A stretch of DNA of 64,000 nucleotides from Pseudomonadota bacterium (GTDB taxonomy: Bacteria; Pseudomonadota; Alphaproteobacteria; Rhizobiales; Xanthobacteraceae): assembly GCA_023451825.1 (NCBI GenBank), contig JAEXYA010000024.1, positions 56,811 to 120,810 of the forward strand, in the 5' to 3' direction. Position numbers and translations under genes: made by a program. Each line of letters starts with the position of its first letter. Position 1 is the stretch's first letter. The notes below the pieces were generated by a model. That model ran no database searches, was not told the origin of the DNA, and was given only the letters and a program-made list of their open reading frames with translations. This document shows, one piece after another, positions 24,396 to 33,815 of this stretch.

Positions 24396-25949
24396 TTAGC
24401 CGACCTGCCGCTTTTGATCCGACCAATATGTCGCCCGGATGGCCTTCTTGTCGATCTTGCCCAGCGGGGTCTGCGGCAAGGCATCGACGAAGGCGATCTG
24501 TTTTGGCGCATGGAGACTGCCCTTGCGCTCCTTCACCAGCGCGATCAGTTCCTCCTCGCTCGTCTCGCTATCCCGCCGCCGCACCACCAGCGCAAACACG
24601 CTTTCGCCCCACTTCTCGTCGGGCACGCCAATCACAGCCGCCATGCCCACCGCCGGATGCGCCGACAACGCATCCTCGATCTCGCGCGGATAGACGTTGA
24701 AGCCGCCGGAGACGATCATGTCCTTCTTGCGATCGACGATATAGAGCCGGCCTTCCTCGTCGGCGCGCGCGATATCGCCGGTGTGAAGCCAGCCGCCTGA
24801 CAGCGCGTGCGCAGTCTGTTCCGGCTGCTTCCAGTATTCCGCCATCACCAGCGGTCCTCTTGCGCAGATCTCGCCGGGCTGGCCGGGTTCGACATCGTTG
24901 TTGTCGTCATCGAGCAGGCGCACCTGGCAGATCGCAGTCGGGAAGCCGCAGGCCTCGAACAGTTCCGGCCGCTTGAGATCATGATCGCGCTTCGGCAGCG
25001 TGGCGATCGGATAGCATTCGGTCTGGCCATAGAGCTGCGAGAACACCGGGCCTAGTCGCTCGATGCCTTCGCGCAGCCGGTTCGGCGACATCGCCGAAGC
25101 GCCGTACAGCAGCAGTTCGAGCGACGATAGATCATGCTTGTCGATGCCGGGATGATCGAGCACGCCATAGATCATGGTCGGCACCATCAGCGTAAAGTTG
25201 ATCCGCTCCTTCGCGATAGTGGCGAGCAAAACTTCCGGATCGAACTTGTCGAGCAGATGCACGGTGCCGCCGCGCAAAAGTGTCGGCACCACATTGGTGC
25301 CCGACACATGGCTGATCGGCGCCACCGCGAGATAGCGTGGAATGCTGGGCAACTCGAATTCGCTGAGCACGCTGGCCGCCATCGCCGCCATGGCGCCGGA
25401 GGAACGCAGCACGCCCTTGGCGCGGCCGGTGGTGCCGCCGGTGTAGTTCAGCGATGCGATCATATGCGGCTGCGAGAGATCCGAGATCGACGCCGTACCG
25501 CCAGCCTCGATGGCAGCAAGAGCATCGGTGCCGTAAGGCGCCGGCCCGAGCGTGAGGATATTCAAATCGGGCAGCGCGGCCTGCAATTCAGCGCCACGCG
25601 CGAGATAATGCGATGAGTCGAGCACCAGCACAACGGCTTCAGAATCCTCAAGTTGAAAGCGATGCGCCTCCGCCGAGCCGAGCGCATGCAGCGACGTCAC
25701 CTTGGCGCCCAGCCCCTGCGCGGCGATGCCGAAACACCAGGTCTCCGCACGGTTCGAGGTGAGCAGCCCGACAGTCGAAGTCGGCGTCACGCCACTCGCG
25801 GCCAGCAGCCGCTGCGCGCGTGCGACAAATTCCAGCGTCGCGGCGCCGGTCCATTCCACCGTCTTCGTCTTGAACGCGATGCCGCGGCCGTGACGTAGCA
25901 GCGCGCGCGCGGTCAGCGCAAAGTTGGTGGGAGATTCATGCACGCTCAT
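24396..25949 (-). CDS. AMP-dependent acyl-CoA synthetase/ligase
   Basis: A 517-residue ANL-superfamily enzyme. The AMP-binding core is seen as SLNYTGGTTGRAKGV (P-loop), QLYGQTE (A5), GWLHTGDIARADEEGRLYIVDR (A7/A8) and the C-terminal lysine motif TPLGKIDKKAIR (A10). It activates a carboxylic acid to the adenylate and then the CoA thioester; the acid is unknown. I use ATG 25949, where the family alignment begins; the longer open frame runs into the neighbouring repeat. It lies between a gamma-glutamyltransferase relative and two nitronate monooxygenases on the same strand. Confidence 0.88.
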   Translation of the reverse strand: MSVHESPTNFALTARALLRHGRGIAFKTKTVEWTGAATLEFVARAQRLLAASGVTPTSTVGLLTSNRAETWCFGIAAQGLGAKVTSLHALGSAEAHRFQLEDSEAVVLVLDSSHYLARGAELQAALPDLNILTLGPAPYGTDALAAIEAGGTASISDLSQPHMIASLNYTGGTTGRAKGVLRSSGAMAAMAASVLSEFELPSIPRYLAVAPISHVSGTNVVPTLLRGGTVHLLDKFDPEVLLATIAKERINFTLMVPTMIYGVLDHPGIDKHDLSSLELLLYGASAMSPNRLREGIERLGPVFSQLYGQTECYPIATLPKRDHDLKRPELFEACGFPTAICQVRLLDDDNNDVEPGQPGEICARGPLVMAEYWKQPEQTAHALSGGWLHTGDIARADEEGRLYIVDRKKDMIVSGGFNVYPREIEDALSAHPAVGMAAVIGVPDEKWGESVFALVVRRRDSETSEEELIALVKERKGSLHAPKQIAFVDALPQTPLGKIDKKAIRATYWSDQKRQVG

Positions 25950-25972
25950 CGCTTCCGCCCTGTTTTTTCTTC

Positions 25973-26064
25973 GTAGGATGGGTTGAGCGTCTTCGCGAAA
26001 ACCCATCTCTGTTCGTCGTGGCAGGCTCGGCTGATGGGTTTTCGCTGCGCTCAACCCATCCTAC
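25973..26064. repeat. Palindromic intergenic repeat, family A, copy 3
   Basis: GTAGGATGGGTTGAGCG and GCGCTCAACCCATCCTAC form the inverted arms; AAAACCCATC/GATGGGTTTT lies inside. The right arm contains the TAG stop codon (26061-26063) of the nitronate monooxygenase gene, so the insertion fixes that protein's C-terminus. Confidence 0.88.
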
Positions 26065-27050
26065 GGCTTCGTGTTCAACCGCTTCAACGTCGCATCGCGC
26101 GCAGCGTGATATTGATCGCGCGTTCGCGCAACCAGCGTGGCGACAGGCTCCACGGCATGAACACCGGACACCGAATGACCGGCGCTCCAGGTATCGCGCC
26201 AGCGCTTCACGCCGGACGTCCCGTTGCGGCCATACAGCGCGTCGGCGCGCTCCTTGGTCATGTCCGTCGGCAGGTTGTTCGGATCGAGACCGGCGGCGAC
26301 GATGGACGGGATCAGCGTATTGGTCTCAAGACCGGTAAAGGCGCGGGACAGCAGGATGTCATCGAGCTCCGACGATACCAGCATCGCCTTGTAATCCGGC
26401 TCCGCCATGCTTTCGTCGGTGGCGATGAATTTTGTGCCCATGTAGCTGAGATCGCAGCCCAGCACTTCGGCGGCAAACACGGCCTCGCCATCGGAGACGC
26501 CGCCCGCCAGCACCATCGGCCCATCCCAGAACGCGCGCACGGCGCGCGCGAACGAAAAGCCGTTGACCCACCCGGTCTGCCCGCCTGCACCTGCAGTCAG
26601 CAGGATCAGGCCATCGACACCCGCCGCGATCGCCTTCTTCGCGTGGCGGATGGACGCGACATCCGCGAACACCATGCAGCCCGCTTCACGCAGCGGCGGC
26701 ACCACCGCGTCAGGCGGCCCGACGCTGGTGATCACCATCTCGCAACCTTGCCGGATCACCGCAGCCACATCCTCATGCAGCGTCTCGCGGCGAATGATCA
26801 GGTTCGGGCAATATGGCGCATCATCCGGCCCCAGCGCACCGGCGATGCGCTGCAGCCACTCCGCAAATTCCGCATCGCTGCGGCAGTTCGCCGTCGGGAA
26901 CGCACCGATGACGCCGGCCTTGCAGGCGGCAATGACGAGATCGGGCCCCGACACGCGAAACATCGGCGCCGCGATCAGCGGCACCGACAGACGCGGGCGA
27001 ATGGTCTTTGCGAAACGTGCGGCGGCTGCGCTGCCGGGACGTTCCATCAT
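26061..27050 (-). CDS. Nitronate monooxygenase / 2-nitropropane dioxygenase family protein (paralogue 1)
   Basis: A 329-residue FMN-dependent TIM-barrel protein. Motifs are PLIAAPMFRVSGPDLVIAAC at the N-terminus, GVIGAFPTANCR, and a glycine-rich flavin phosphate site (GLILLTAGAGGQTGW, VLAGGVSDGEAV) with YMGTKFIAT. The family oxidises nitronates, though some members act on enoyl-ACP or other substrates. ATG 27050 overlaps the stop of paralogue 2 (TGATG), so the two are coupled. About one-third of positions look identical to paralogue 2 by eye, suggesting an old tandem duplication. Confidence 0.87.
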   Translation of the reverse strand: MMERPGSAAAARFAKTIRPRLSVPLIAAPMFRVSGPDLVIAACKAGVIGAFPTANCRSDAEFAEWLQRIAGALGPDDAPYCPNLIIRRETLHEDVAAVIRQGCEMVITSVGPPDAVVPPLREAGCMVFADVASIRHAKKAIAAGVDGLILLTAGAGGQTGWVNGFSFARAVRAFWDGPMVLAGGVSDGEAVFAAEVLGCDLSYMGTKFIATDESMAEPDYKAMLVSSELDDILLSRAFTGLETNTLIPSIVAAGLDPNNLPTDMTKERADALYGRNGTSGVKRWRDTWSAGHSVSGVHAVEPVATLVARTRDQYHAARDATLKRLNTKP

Positions 27051-28057
27051 CAAGCCGCGACCGCGGGTTTTGCGACCACCTGCTTGCCGCCGAAGTCGGC
27101 GATGGCCTGATCATATTCTTCGCGCAGCCGCGCGACGACCGTAGCCACGGCCGGCGCATCCTTGATCGAACCGAGGCCTTGCCCGGCGCCCCAGATATCC
27201 TTCCACGCCTTCGCCTTGGTGTTGCCGCCGGAGCCGAAATTCATCTTCGACTTGTCGGAGACCGGCAGGTTGGCCGGATCAAGACCCGCAGCCGTCAGCG
27301 ATGGCGCCAGATAATTGCCGTGCACGCCGGTGATCAGGTTGGTGTAGACGATATCGCCCGCCGCATAGTCGATCAGCGACTGCTTGTAACCGTCCACCGC
27401 ATTCGCTTCCTGCGTGGCGATGAAGCGCGTGCCCATATAGGCCATGTCGGCGCCCATCATCTGTGCCGCGGCAATGCCATAGCCATCGGCGATGGAGCCC
27501 GACAGCAGGATCGTGCCGTCGAACCACTGGCGCACTTCGCGCAGCAGCGCGAAAGGCGACAGCGTTCCGGCATGGCCGCCGGCGCCGGCGCAAACGAGGA
27601 TCAGGCCATCGACGCCCATCTCGGCCGCCTTGCGCGCATGGCGGATGGTGGTGACATCGTGGAACACCTTGCCGCCATAGGAATGCGCGGCATCGACGAT
27701 GGACTGCGGCAGCTGCAGGCTGGTGATGATCGCCGGCACCTTGTGCTTCACGCAGATCTCCATATCCGCATGCAGGCGATCATTGGAGGGATGGCAGATC
27801 TGGTTCACCGCGTGGGGCGCGACGGGGAGATGCGGATTCTTCGCGGCGTATTCGCCGAGTTCGTTTTCGATCCGCGTGAGCCATTCGCCGAGCACGGAGA
27901 CAGGGCGCGCGTTCAGTGCCGGGAACGAACCGACGATGCCAGCCTTGCATTGGGCGATGACCAGTTCCGGCCCGGAGACGAGGAACAGCGGCGAACCCAT
28001 CACGGGCACGGAGAGGCGGTTGGCGAAGATCGAGGGCAAAGACATGGTGGTTTCCAT
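27050..28057 (-). CDS. Nitronate monooxygenase / 2-nitropropane dioxygenase family protein (paralogue 2)
   Basis: A 335-residue FMN-dependent TIM-barrel protein like its downstream neighbour: PVMGSPLFLVSGPELVIAQC, GIVGSFPALNARP, GLILVCAGAGGHAGTL, LLSGSIADGYGIAAAQMMGAD and YMGTRFIATQE. SNDRLHADMEICVKHK precedes the expected catalytic His region. The start could also be ATG 28045, which has a slightly better ribosome site (GGATGGA). It is the promoter-proximal gene of the pair, behind the GC-rich repeat at 28.2 kb. The physiological substrate is unknown. Confidence 0.88.
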   Translation of the reverse strand: METTMSLPSIFANRLSVPVMGSPLFLVSGPELVIAQCKAGIVGSFPALNARPVSVLGEWLTRIENELGEYAAKNPHLPVAPHAVNQICHPSNDRLHADMEICVKHKVPAIITSLQLPQSIVDAAHSYGGKVFHDVTTIRHARKAAEMGVDGLILVCAGAGGHAGTLSPFALLREVRQWFDGTILLSGSIADGYGIAAAQMMGADMAYMGTRFIATQEANAVDGYKQSLIDYAAGDIVYTNLITGVHGNYLAPSLTAAGLDPANLPVSDKSKMNFGSGGNTKAKAWKDIWGAGQGLGSIKDAPAVATVVARLREEYDQAIADFGGKQVVAKPAVAA

Positions 28058-28168
28058 CCCGGATTTGAGTTGAAGGGATGATAACGGGAAATGGGGGACG
28101 GGAGAGGTTCAAATGTGGAGATGCTATCCGCCAGATTTGGGCACTCGTTTACGCGACGGCAGCAGTGT

Positions 28169-28295
28169 CCCCTCTCCCGCTCTTGCGGGGGAGGGTCAGG
28201 GTGGGGGTGCCCCACGTGACGTCGGAGTTTGTGGCTGCCCCCACCCCGGCCCTCCCCCGCCCGCGCGAAGCTTCGCTTCGCTAGGCGGGAGAGGG
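28169..28295. repeat. GC-rich interspersed repeat, family E, copy 1
   Basis: Inverted CCTCTCCCGC / GCGGGAGAGG ends enclose GTGGGGGTGCCCC and the core CCCACGTGACGTCGGAGTTT (28211-28230). The same core recurs in the copies at 37.4, 56.6 and 57.3 kb. It occupies the gap between the nitronate monooxygenase pair and the LysR gene. Confidence 0.8.
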
Positions 28296-28318
28296 AGAAG
28301 AAGAGCGCTGTGCTGGCA

Positions 28319-29206
28319 CTACCCCAGCAACCGCGCCTGATCCTTCTTCGCCTGCTCAGCAATGAAATCCAGCACCGCCCGGATCTGCGGCGCATCCACC
28401 AGATCGGGATGCGACAGCATCCAGATCTCCGTGGAGCTGCGCAGCTTTTCAGGCAGCACGCGCACCAGCGACTTGTCGATGTCGCCGGAAATGCACATCA
28501 GCGGTGCGAAGCCGAGTCCGGCGCGCGCCGCCGCCATCAGATCCGTATTGGATGAGCATTGCAGCACCCGTCGCGAGTGCCGCGAGACGCTTTCGAACCA
28601 CTCCATCAGTGGCCCCTCGCCGACGAGACCGATGGAGCTGTGGCCCTCCCATTCCTCGCGCGTCTTTGGCAATCCATGCGCACGCGCATAGGCTTTTGAG
28701 GCGTAGACGCCGACGCCGAGGCGCCCCACCTTGCGGCCGACCAGATTTTCATTGCCCGGTCCATATAGCCGCAAGACGATATCCGCCTCGCGCCGCCGCA
28801 CCGACGCCGGCCAGCCGTCGACGCGGATTTCCAGCATGATGTCGGGATAGCGGCGATTGAATTCGCCGATGGCGCCCATCAGCCATGGGCCGGACAGCAC
28901 CTCGGTGATCGACAGACGGACATTGCCGACAGGCTTGTCACGGATTTCCGCGATCACGGATTCGATCCGCACGGCTTCCAGCCGCATGCCGTCGAGCTGC
29001 TTGCTGAGGCGTTCACCCGCCGGGGTCAGCGAATAGCCTTCCAGCGAGCGCGCGATCAGGCGGACACCGGTGATCGATTCAAGTTCGGCGAGCCGCCGGC
29101 TCACCGTCTGCGCGCTGACTTTCAGCAGCGCGCCGGCACGCGTGAGGCTCGCCTCCCCCGCGATCACGGAGAAGGTGCGCAGCAGATCCCAGTCCAGCCC
29201 CTGCAT
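28319..29206 (-). CDS. LysR-family transcriptional regulator
   Basis: A 295-residue LysR-type protein. The N-terminal winged helix-turn-helix (about residues 3-62) shows DLLRTFSVIAGEASLTRAGA and LLKVSAQTVSRRLAELE; a periplasmic-binding-like effector domain follows (about 90-290). The sequence around IEVRVDGWPASVRRREADIVLR resembles LysR regulators of the subgroup that includes many oxidoreductase regulators. It lies on the same strand as the flanking genes rather than divergent from a target, so the regulated gene is not obvious. Confidence 0.88.
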   Translation of the reverse strand: MQGLDWDLLRTFSVIAGEASLTRAGALLKVSAQTVSRRLAELESITGVRLIARSLEGYSLTPAGERLSKQLDGMRLEAVRIESVIAEIRDKPVGNVRLSITEVLSGPWLMGAIGEFNRRYPDIMLEIRVDGWPASVRRREADIVLRLYGPGNENLVGRKVGRLGVGVYASKAYARAHGLPKTREEWEGHSSIGLVGEGPLMEWFESVSRHSRRVLQCSSNTDLMAAARAGLGFAPLMCISGDIDKSLVRVLPEKLRSSTEIWMLSHPDLVDAPQIRAVLDFIAEQAKKDQARLLG

Positions 29207-29260
29207 GTGTCATCCCGAAACAATGTGTTCGGGATGATGTACACGCTGGATGCGCCCAGG

Positions 29261-32200
29261 TCACTCCGCAGGAGTAGCTGCCGGATGCGCCTGTGGCGCG
29301 TTGCTCGATTTCGCACTGCCCGGGAAGATCCTGCGCACCAGCACATAGAGCACCGGCACGAAGAACACGCCAAGCACCGTTGCCGCCACCATGCCGCCGG
29401 CAACACCGATGCCGATGGCATTCTGGCTCGCCGAGCCGGCGCCGGTGGCCAAAGCGAGCGGCAGCACGCCGAGCACGAAGGCCATCGAGGTCATCAGGAT
29501 CGGTCGCAGGCGCTGACGTGCTGCATGCAAGGTCGCCTCGATCAGCGACAGGCCCTTCTGTTGCTGCTCGATGGCGAACTCGACGATCAGGATCGCATTC
29601 TTCGCCGCGAGGCCGATGGTGGTGAGCAAGCCGACCTGGAAATAGACGTCGTTGCTCTGCCCGAACAAGGTCGCGGCCCCGAGCGCACCGAGAATACCGA
29701 TCGGCACCGACAGCATCACCGCGAACGGAATCGACCAGCTCTCATAGAGCGCGGCGAGACACAGGAACACGATCAGCACCGAGATCGCATAGAGATACAG
29801 CGTCTGGCTGCCGGTGAGTTTTTCCTGGAACGACAAGCCGGTCCATTCATGCGTATAGCCGGCCGGCAGCTTCTTCATCTGCTCGTCCACCGCGGCCATC
29901 GCCGTGCCGGAGCTGGTGCCCGGCGATGGCTGGCCCTGGATCTGCACGGCGGCGACGCCGTTGTAGCGCTCCAGCCGCGGCGAGCCATAGCTCCAGCGGC
30001 TGGTGGCGAAGGCCGAGAACGGCACCATCGATCCCGACGAATTGCGGACATACCACTTGCCGATGTCGTTGGTGTCCATGCGGAAGGCGGCCTCGCCCTG
30101 CACATAGACCTGCTTGACGCGGCCGCGATCGATGAAGTCGTTCACGTAAGCGCCGCCCCACGCCGCCGACAGCGTGGTGTTGAGATCGGTGAGATTGACA
30201 CCGAGCGCCGTCGCCTTGGCCTGATCGATATCGAGATTGAATTGCGGCGTGTCGTCCTGGCCGTTCGGGCGCGGCTGCGAGATGCGCGGATCCGACGCCA
30301 GCGCACCGAGCAGCTGGTTGCGGGTCTTCAGCAGCTCTTCATGGCCGGCATTGCCGCTATCCTGCAGATAGAAGTCGAAGCCCGACGCGTTGCCGAAGCC
30401 CGGCAGCGACGGCGGCAGCACGGCGAAGGCCATCGCATCGCGGATCTTGGAGAATGCGCCCATCGCGCGCTGCGCCACCATCTGCGCGGATTTCGCATGA
30501 TCGGCACGCTGCGCGAACGGCTTCAGGCTGACGAAAGCGAGGCCGACATTCTGCCCCTGTCCGGCGAAGGAGAAGCCCTGCACGGCGAACACGCCCTGCA
30601 CGGTGTCCTTCTCATTCTCCATATATTGCTTCTCGACCTGCTGGATCACGTCGAGCGTACGGCCCGCCGTGGCGCCGACGGGCAACTGCACCAGCGTGAT
30701 GATCGTGCCTTGATCTTCGGTCGGCAGGAACGACGACGGCAATCGCACGAACAGGAAGATCATGGCGGCGACCACCGCCGCGAAGGCCACCAGCGCTGCC
30801 GCCGGCCGCTTCACGAGGCTGCCGGTGCTGGACTGATAGCCGCTGGAGGCACGATCGAAATTGCGGTTGAACCAGCCGAAGAAGCCGCGCTTCTCGTGAT
30901 GGCCTTTTTCCGGCTTCTTCAGGATCGTCGCGCACAGCGCCGGCGTCAGGATCAGCGCCACCAGCACCGACAGCACCATGGCCGAGACGATGGTCAACGC
31001 GAATTGCCGGTAGATGATGCCCACCGAGCCGGAGAAAAACGCCATCGGCACGAACACCGCCGACAGCACCACGCCGATGCCCACCAGCGCGCCGGTGATT
31101 TCGTTCATCGATTTCTCTGTCGCCTCGCGTGGCGACAGGCCCTCTTCCTCCATCACGCGCTCTACGTTCTCCACCACCACGATGGCGTCGTCGACCAAGA
31201 GGCCGATCGCCAGCACCATGGCGAACATGGTCAGCGTGTTGATGGAGTAGCCGGCGATGGAGAGAATGCCGAACGTGCCGAGCAGCACCACCGGCACCGC
31301 GATCGTCGGGATGATGGTCGCGCGCCAGCTCTGCAGGAACAGGAACATCACGAGGAAGACGAGCACGACGGCTTCGAACAGCGTGTGCACCACCTTCTCG
31401 ATCGACAGCTTCACGAAGGGCGTGGTGTCGTAGGGATAGATCACCTTCAGCCCCGCCGGCATGTTGGCCGTGAGCTGGTTGATGCGTGCCTTCACGCCTT
31501 CCGAGGTCGCCACCGCATTGGCGCCGGTGGCCAGCGAGATGCCCATGCCGGCCGCGGGCTTGGTGTTGTAGCGCGCCACCGCGTCATAGCTCTTCGAGCC
31601 GAGTTCAACACGCGCGACATCCTTCAGCCGCACGGTCTGGCCCGAGGTCGAGGTGCGCAGGATGATGTCCTGGAACTGCTCGATGGTCTGCAACCGGCTC
31701 TGCGCGGTGATGGTCGCATTGAGCTGCTGCCCGCTCACGGCCGGCAAGCCGCCGAGCTGGCCCGCCGTCACCTGGGTGTTCTGCGACTGGATCGCCTGGG
31801 TCACGTCGCCCGGCATCAGGTTATATTTGGTCAGCTTCTCCGCATCGAGCCAGATGCGCATCGCATATTCGGCGCCGAACAGCTGCACTTGCCCCACGCC
31901 GGAGACGCGGCTGATCGGCTCGTTGATGGTGCTGGCCACATAGTCGGCGATGTCGCTCGCATTCATCGAGCCGTCTTCGGAGACGAAGCCGAGCACCATC
32001 AGGAAGCTCGACGACGATTTGACGACCTTGATGCCCTGCTGCTGAACGACTTGCGGCAACAGCGGCGTGGCCAACTGCAGCTTGTTCTGCACCTGGACCT
32101 GCGCGATGTCGGGATTGGCCTCATTGGTAAAGGTGATCGAGATCTGCACCACGCCGGTCGAGGTCGAATAGGACGACATATATTGCAGGTAATCGACGCC

Positions 32201-32410
32201 GGTCATGTTCTGCTCGATGACCTTGGTCACCGAGTTTTCGGCTGTCGTCGCATTCGCACCGGGATAGTTCGCGGTGATGGTGATCACCGTCGGCGCGATC
32301 TGCGGATATTGCGCGATGGGCAGACCGAGAATGGCGAGCAAGCCGCCGAACATGATCAGGATCGCGAGCACCCATGCGAAGATGGGCCGCTTGATGAAAA
32401 AATGCGACAT
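29261..32410 (-). CDS. RND multidrug efflux permease, HAE1 (AcrB/MexB) family
   Basis: A 1049-residue inner-membrane pump of standard length with 12 predicted helices and two large periplasmic loops. It starts MSHFFIKRPIFAWVLAI, as HAE1 permeases do, and TM4 carries the proton-relay aspartates in ALAIGLLVDDAIVVVEN. Further signatures are GRVKQVYVQGEAAFRM and GLAAKNAILIVEFA. It exports amphiphilic drugs or solvents by proton antiport with the adaptor encoded 6 bases upstream. No outer-membrane TolC gene is adjacent. Probably controlled by the divergent TetR protein at 33816-34499. Confidence 0.93.
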   Translation of the reverse strand: MSHFFIKRPIFAWVLAILIMFGGLLAILGLPIAQYPQIAPTVITITANYPGANATTAENSVTKVIEQNMTGVDYLQYMSSYSTSTGVVQISITFTNEANPDIAQVQVQNKLQLATPLLPQVVQQQGIKVVKSSSSFLMVLGFVSEDGSMNASDIADYVASTINEPISRVSGVGQVQLFGAEYAMRIWLDAEKLTKYNLMPGDVTQAIQSQNTQVTAGQLGGLPAVSGQQLNATITAQSRLQTIEQFQDIILRTSTSGQTVRLKDVARVELGSKSYDAVARYNTKPAAGMGISLATGANAVATSEGVKARINQLTANMPAGLKVIYPYDTTPFVKLSIEKVVHTLFEAVVLVFLVMFLFLQSWRATIIPTIAVPVVLLGTFGILSIAGYSINTLTMFAMVLAIGLLVDDAIVVVENVERVMEEEGLSPREATEKSMNEITGALVGIGVVLSAVFVPMAFFSGSVGIIYRQFALTIVSAMVLSVLVALILTPALCATILKKPEKGHHEKRGFFGWFNRNFDRASSGYQSSTGSLVKRPAAALVAFAAVVAAMIFLFVRLPSSFLPTEDQGTIITLVQLPVGATAGRTLDVIQQVEKQYMENEKDTVQGVFAVQGFSFAGQGQNVGLAFVSLKPFAQRADHAKSAQMVAQRAMGAFSKIRDAMAFAVLPPSLPGFGNASGFDFYLQDSGNAGHEELLKTRNQLLGALASDPRISQPRPNGQDDTPQFNLDIDQAKATALGVNLTDLNTTLSAAWGGAYVNDFIDRGRVKQVYVQGEAAFRMDTNDIGKWYVRNSSGSMVPFSAFATSRWSYGSPRLERYNGVAAVQIQGQPSPGTSSGTAMAAVDEQMKKLPAGYTHEWTGLSFQEKLTGSQTLYLYAISVLIVFLCLAALYESWSIPFAVMLSVPIGILGALGAATLFGQSNDVYFQVGLLTTIGLAAKNAILIVEFAIEQQQKGLSLIEATLHAARQRLRPILMTSMAFVLGVLPLALATGAGSASQNAIGIGVAGGMVAATVLGVFFVPVLYVLVRRIFPGSAKSSNAPQAHPAATPAE

Positions 32411-32416
32411 GATCGA

Positions 32417-33619
32417 TCAGTCCTTGCGCGTCTCGGTCGCACCGGCCGCATTGGCTTCCTTGCCCGGCGTCTTGGTCAGGCCGGTCTTGGGATCAACGGT
32501 GACATCGATGGTCTTCGCCACCACGCCCGGCTTGGCCTTCTGCAACCCGTCGAGAATGACTCGGTCGCCTTCTTTGGCGCCGTCATCCACCAGCCAGTTC
32601 GGCCCGATCGCCTGCGCGACCTTCAGCACGCGTTGCTCGACCTTGTTGTCTTTGTCGACGAACATCGCGATCGCCTCGCCGCGCGGATTGCGCGATACCG
32701 CGCGCTGCGGAATCAGGATCGCCTTCGGATCGACACCGGCGATCACGCGCGCACGCACATACATGCCCGGCAGCAGGTTGCGCTCCGGATTGGCGAAGAT
32801 CGCGCGCGTGGACACCGAGCCCGTGGTCTCGTTGACGCTGGAATCCGTGAAACCAAATTTGCCCTTCTGCGGATGCACTTTGCCGTTCTCGAGCACCAGC
32901 TCGATCTCGACGCCGCCGGCCGGCCGTTTCAATCGTCCGGTCGCAAGTTCGCTGCGGATCCGCTCCATCTCCGAGGTCGCCTGGTCGAGATCGACATAGA
33001 CGGGATCGAGCTGCTGGATCGTGGTCATCGCATTGGCCTGGCTCGCGGTCACCAGCGCGCCCGGCGTGATCATGGATTTGCCGATGCGGCCGGAGATCGG
33101 CGCCAGCACCTTGGTGCGATCCAGCGCAATCGCCGCGGTGTCGCGATTGGCTTCCGCCGATTTCAGATCGGCCTCGCCCTGCTTGTAGCTGGCCATGGCG
33201 CTGTCGACGTCCTGCTGGCTCGCTGCATTGGTCTTGAGCAACTGGCTCTTGCGATCGGCGACCAGCTTGACCAGCGCAAGATTGGCCTGCGCTTTCAACA
33301 CGGCGGCCTCGGCGCTTTCCAGCGCCGCCTGATATTGCACGGGATCGATCTCGTAGAGCAGCTCACCTTCCTTCACCTCGGCGCCTTCGGTGAAGACGCG
33401 TTTGGTCAAGATGCCGGTCACCTGCGGACGCACTTCCGAGACTTGATGCGCGACGACGCGGCCCGGCAGAAGGGTGGAGATCGCAGCTTCCTGCGGCTTC
33501 AGTGCCATCACGCCGACTTCCGGCGGCGGCGGTGCCTTCGCTTCCTGGGCGGGCTTGCCGCATCCGGCGAGCGCGAGAAAGCCGAGGACGACCAGTGAGC
33601 GAGCAAGAGCAGACGTCAT
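32417..33619 (-). CDS. RND efflux periplasmic adaptor (membrane fusion protein), lipoprotein
   Basis: An adaptor of about 400 residues. Starting at ATG 33619 it has a lipoprotein signal with lipobox LALAGC (lipidated Cys near residue 21). Then come a barrel-sandwich hybrid domain with EVRPQVTGILTKRVFTEGAEV and TKVLAPISGRIGKSMITPGALV, an alpha-helical hairpin between them, and a beta-barrel (LLPGMYVRARV). ATG 33625 is an alternative start. It links the permease to an outer-membrane channel. Its promoter region contains two perfect tandem palindromes. Confidence 0.9.
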   Translation of the reverse strand: MTSALARSLVVLGFLALAGCGKPAQEAKAPPPPEVGVMALKPQEAAISTLLPGRVVAHQVSEVRPQVTGILTKRVFTEGAEVKEGELLYEIDPVQYQAALESAEAAVLKAQANLALVKLVADRKSQLLKTNAASQQDVDSAMASYKQGEADLKSAEANRDTAAIALDRTKVLAPISGRIGKSMITPGALVTASQANAMTTIQQLDPVYVDLDQATSEMERIRSELATGRLKRPAGGVEIELVLENGKVHPQKGKFGFTDSSVNETTGSVSTRAIFANPERNLLPGMYVRARVIAGVDPKAILIPQRAVSRNPRGEAIAMFVDKDNKVEQRVLKVAQAIGPNWLVDDGAKEGDRVILDGLQKAKPGVVAKTIDVTVDPKTGLTKTPGKEANAAGATETRKD

Positions 33620-33695
33620 TACCATCACCAATGCAAAAACGGCGCACGACACCGTCGCAATACAAGCGCCGTTGACGTGGCCGTGAGAAATGTTG

Positions 33696-33713
33696 GGAAA
33701 CTCTCTGGTTTCC
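33696..33713. promoter_or_regulatory. Candidate TetR operator, site 1
   Basis: GGAAAC-N6-GTTTCC is a perfect 18-bp inverted repeat in the divergent intergenic region between the adaptor gene and the tetR gene. An identical-arm copy starts 23 bases further on. Site size and symmetry fit a TetR dimer. Confidence 0.7.
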
Positions 33714-33718
33714 GCTCA

Positions 33719-33736
33719 GGAAACTTGCTAGTTTCC
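33719..33736. promoter_or_regulatory. Candidate TetR operator, site 2
   Basis: This is the second GGAAAC-N6-GTTTCC palindrome, separated from site 1 by 5 bases (23-bp centre spacing, about two helical turns). That spacing allows two TetR dimers to bind on a similar face. Confidence 0.7.
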
Positions 33737-33815
33737 TCCCGCGAAGTCAAGCGCCCGCCAGGTGAGACCCGCTCAAGCGTTTGTGAAGCGGCTCATATAA
33801 CGGAGTGAAAGTTCA

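Noticed and set aside
29207..33598. A 1463-codon open frame opposite the RND permease and adaptor
   Set aside because: It is the antisense shadow of two clearly recognisable GC-rich genes; the product is an Arg/His-rich string without any domain pattern.
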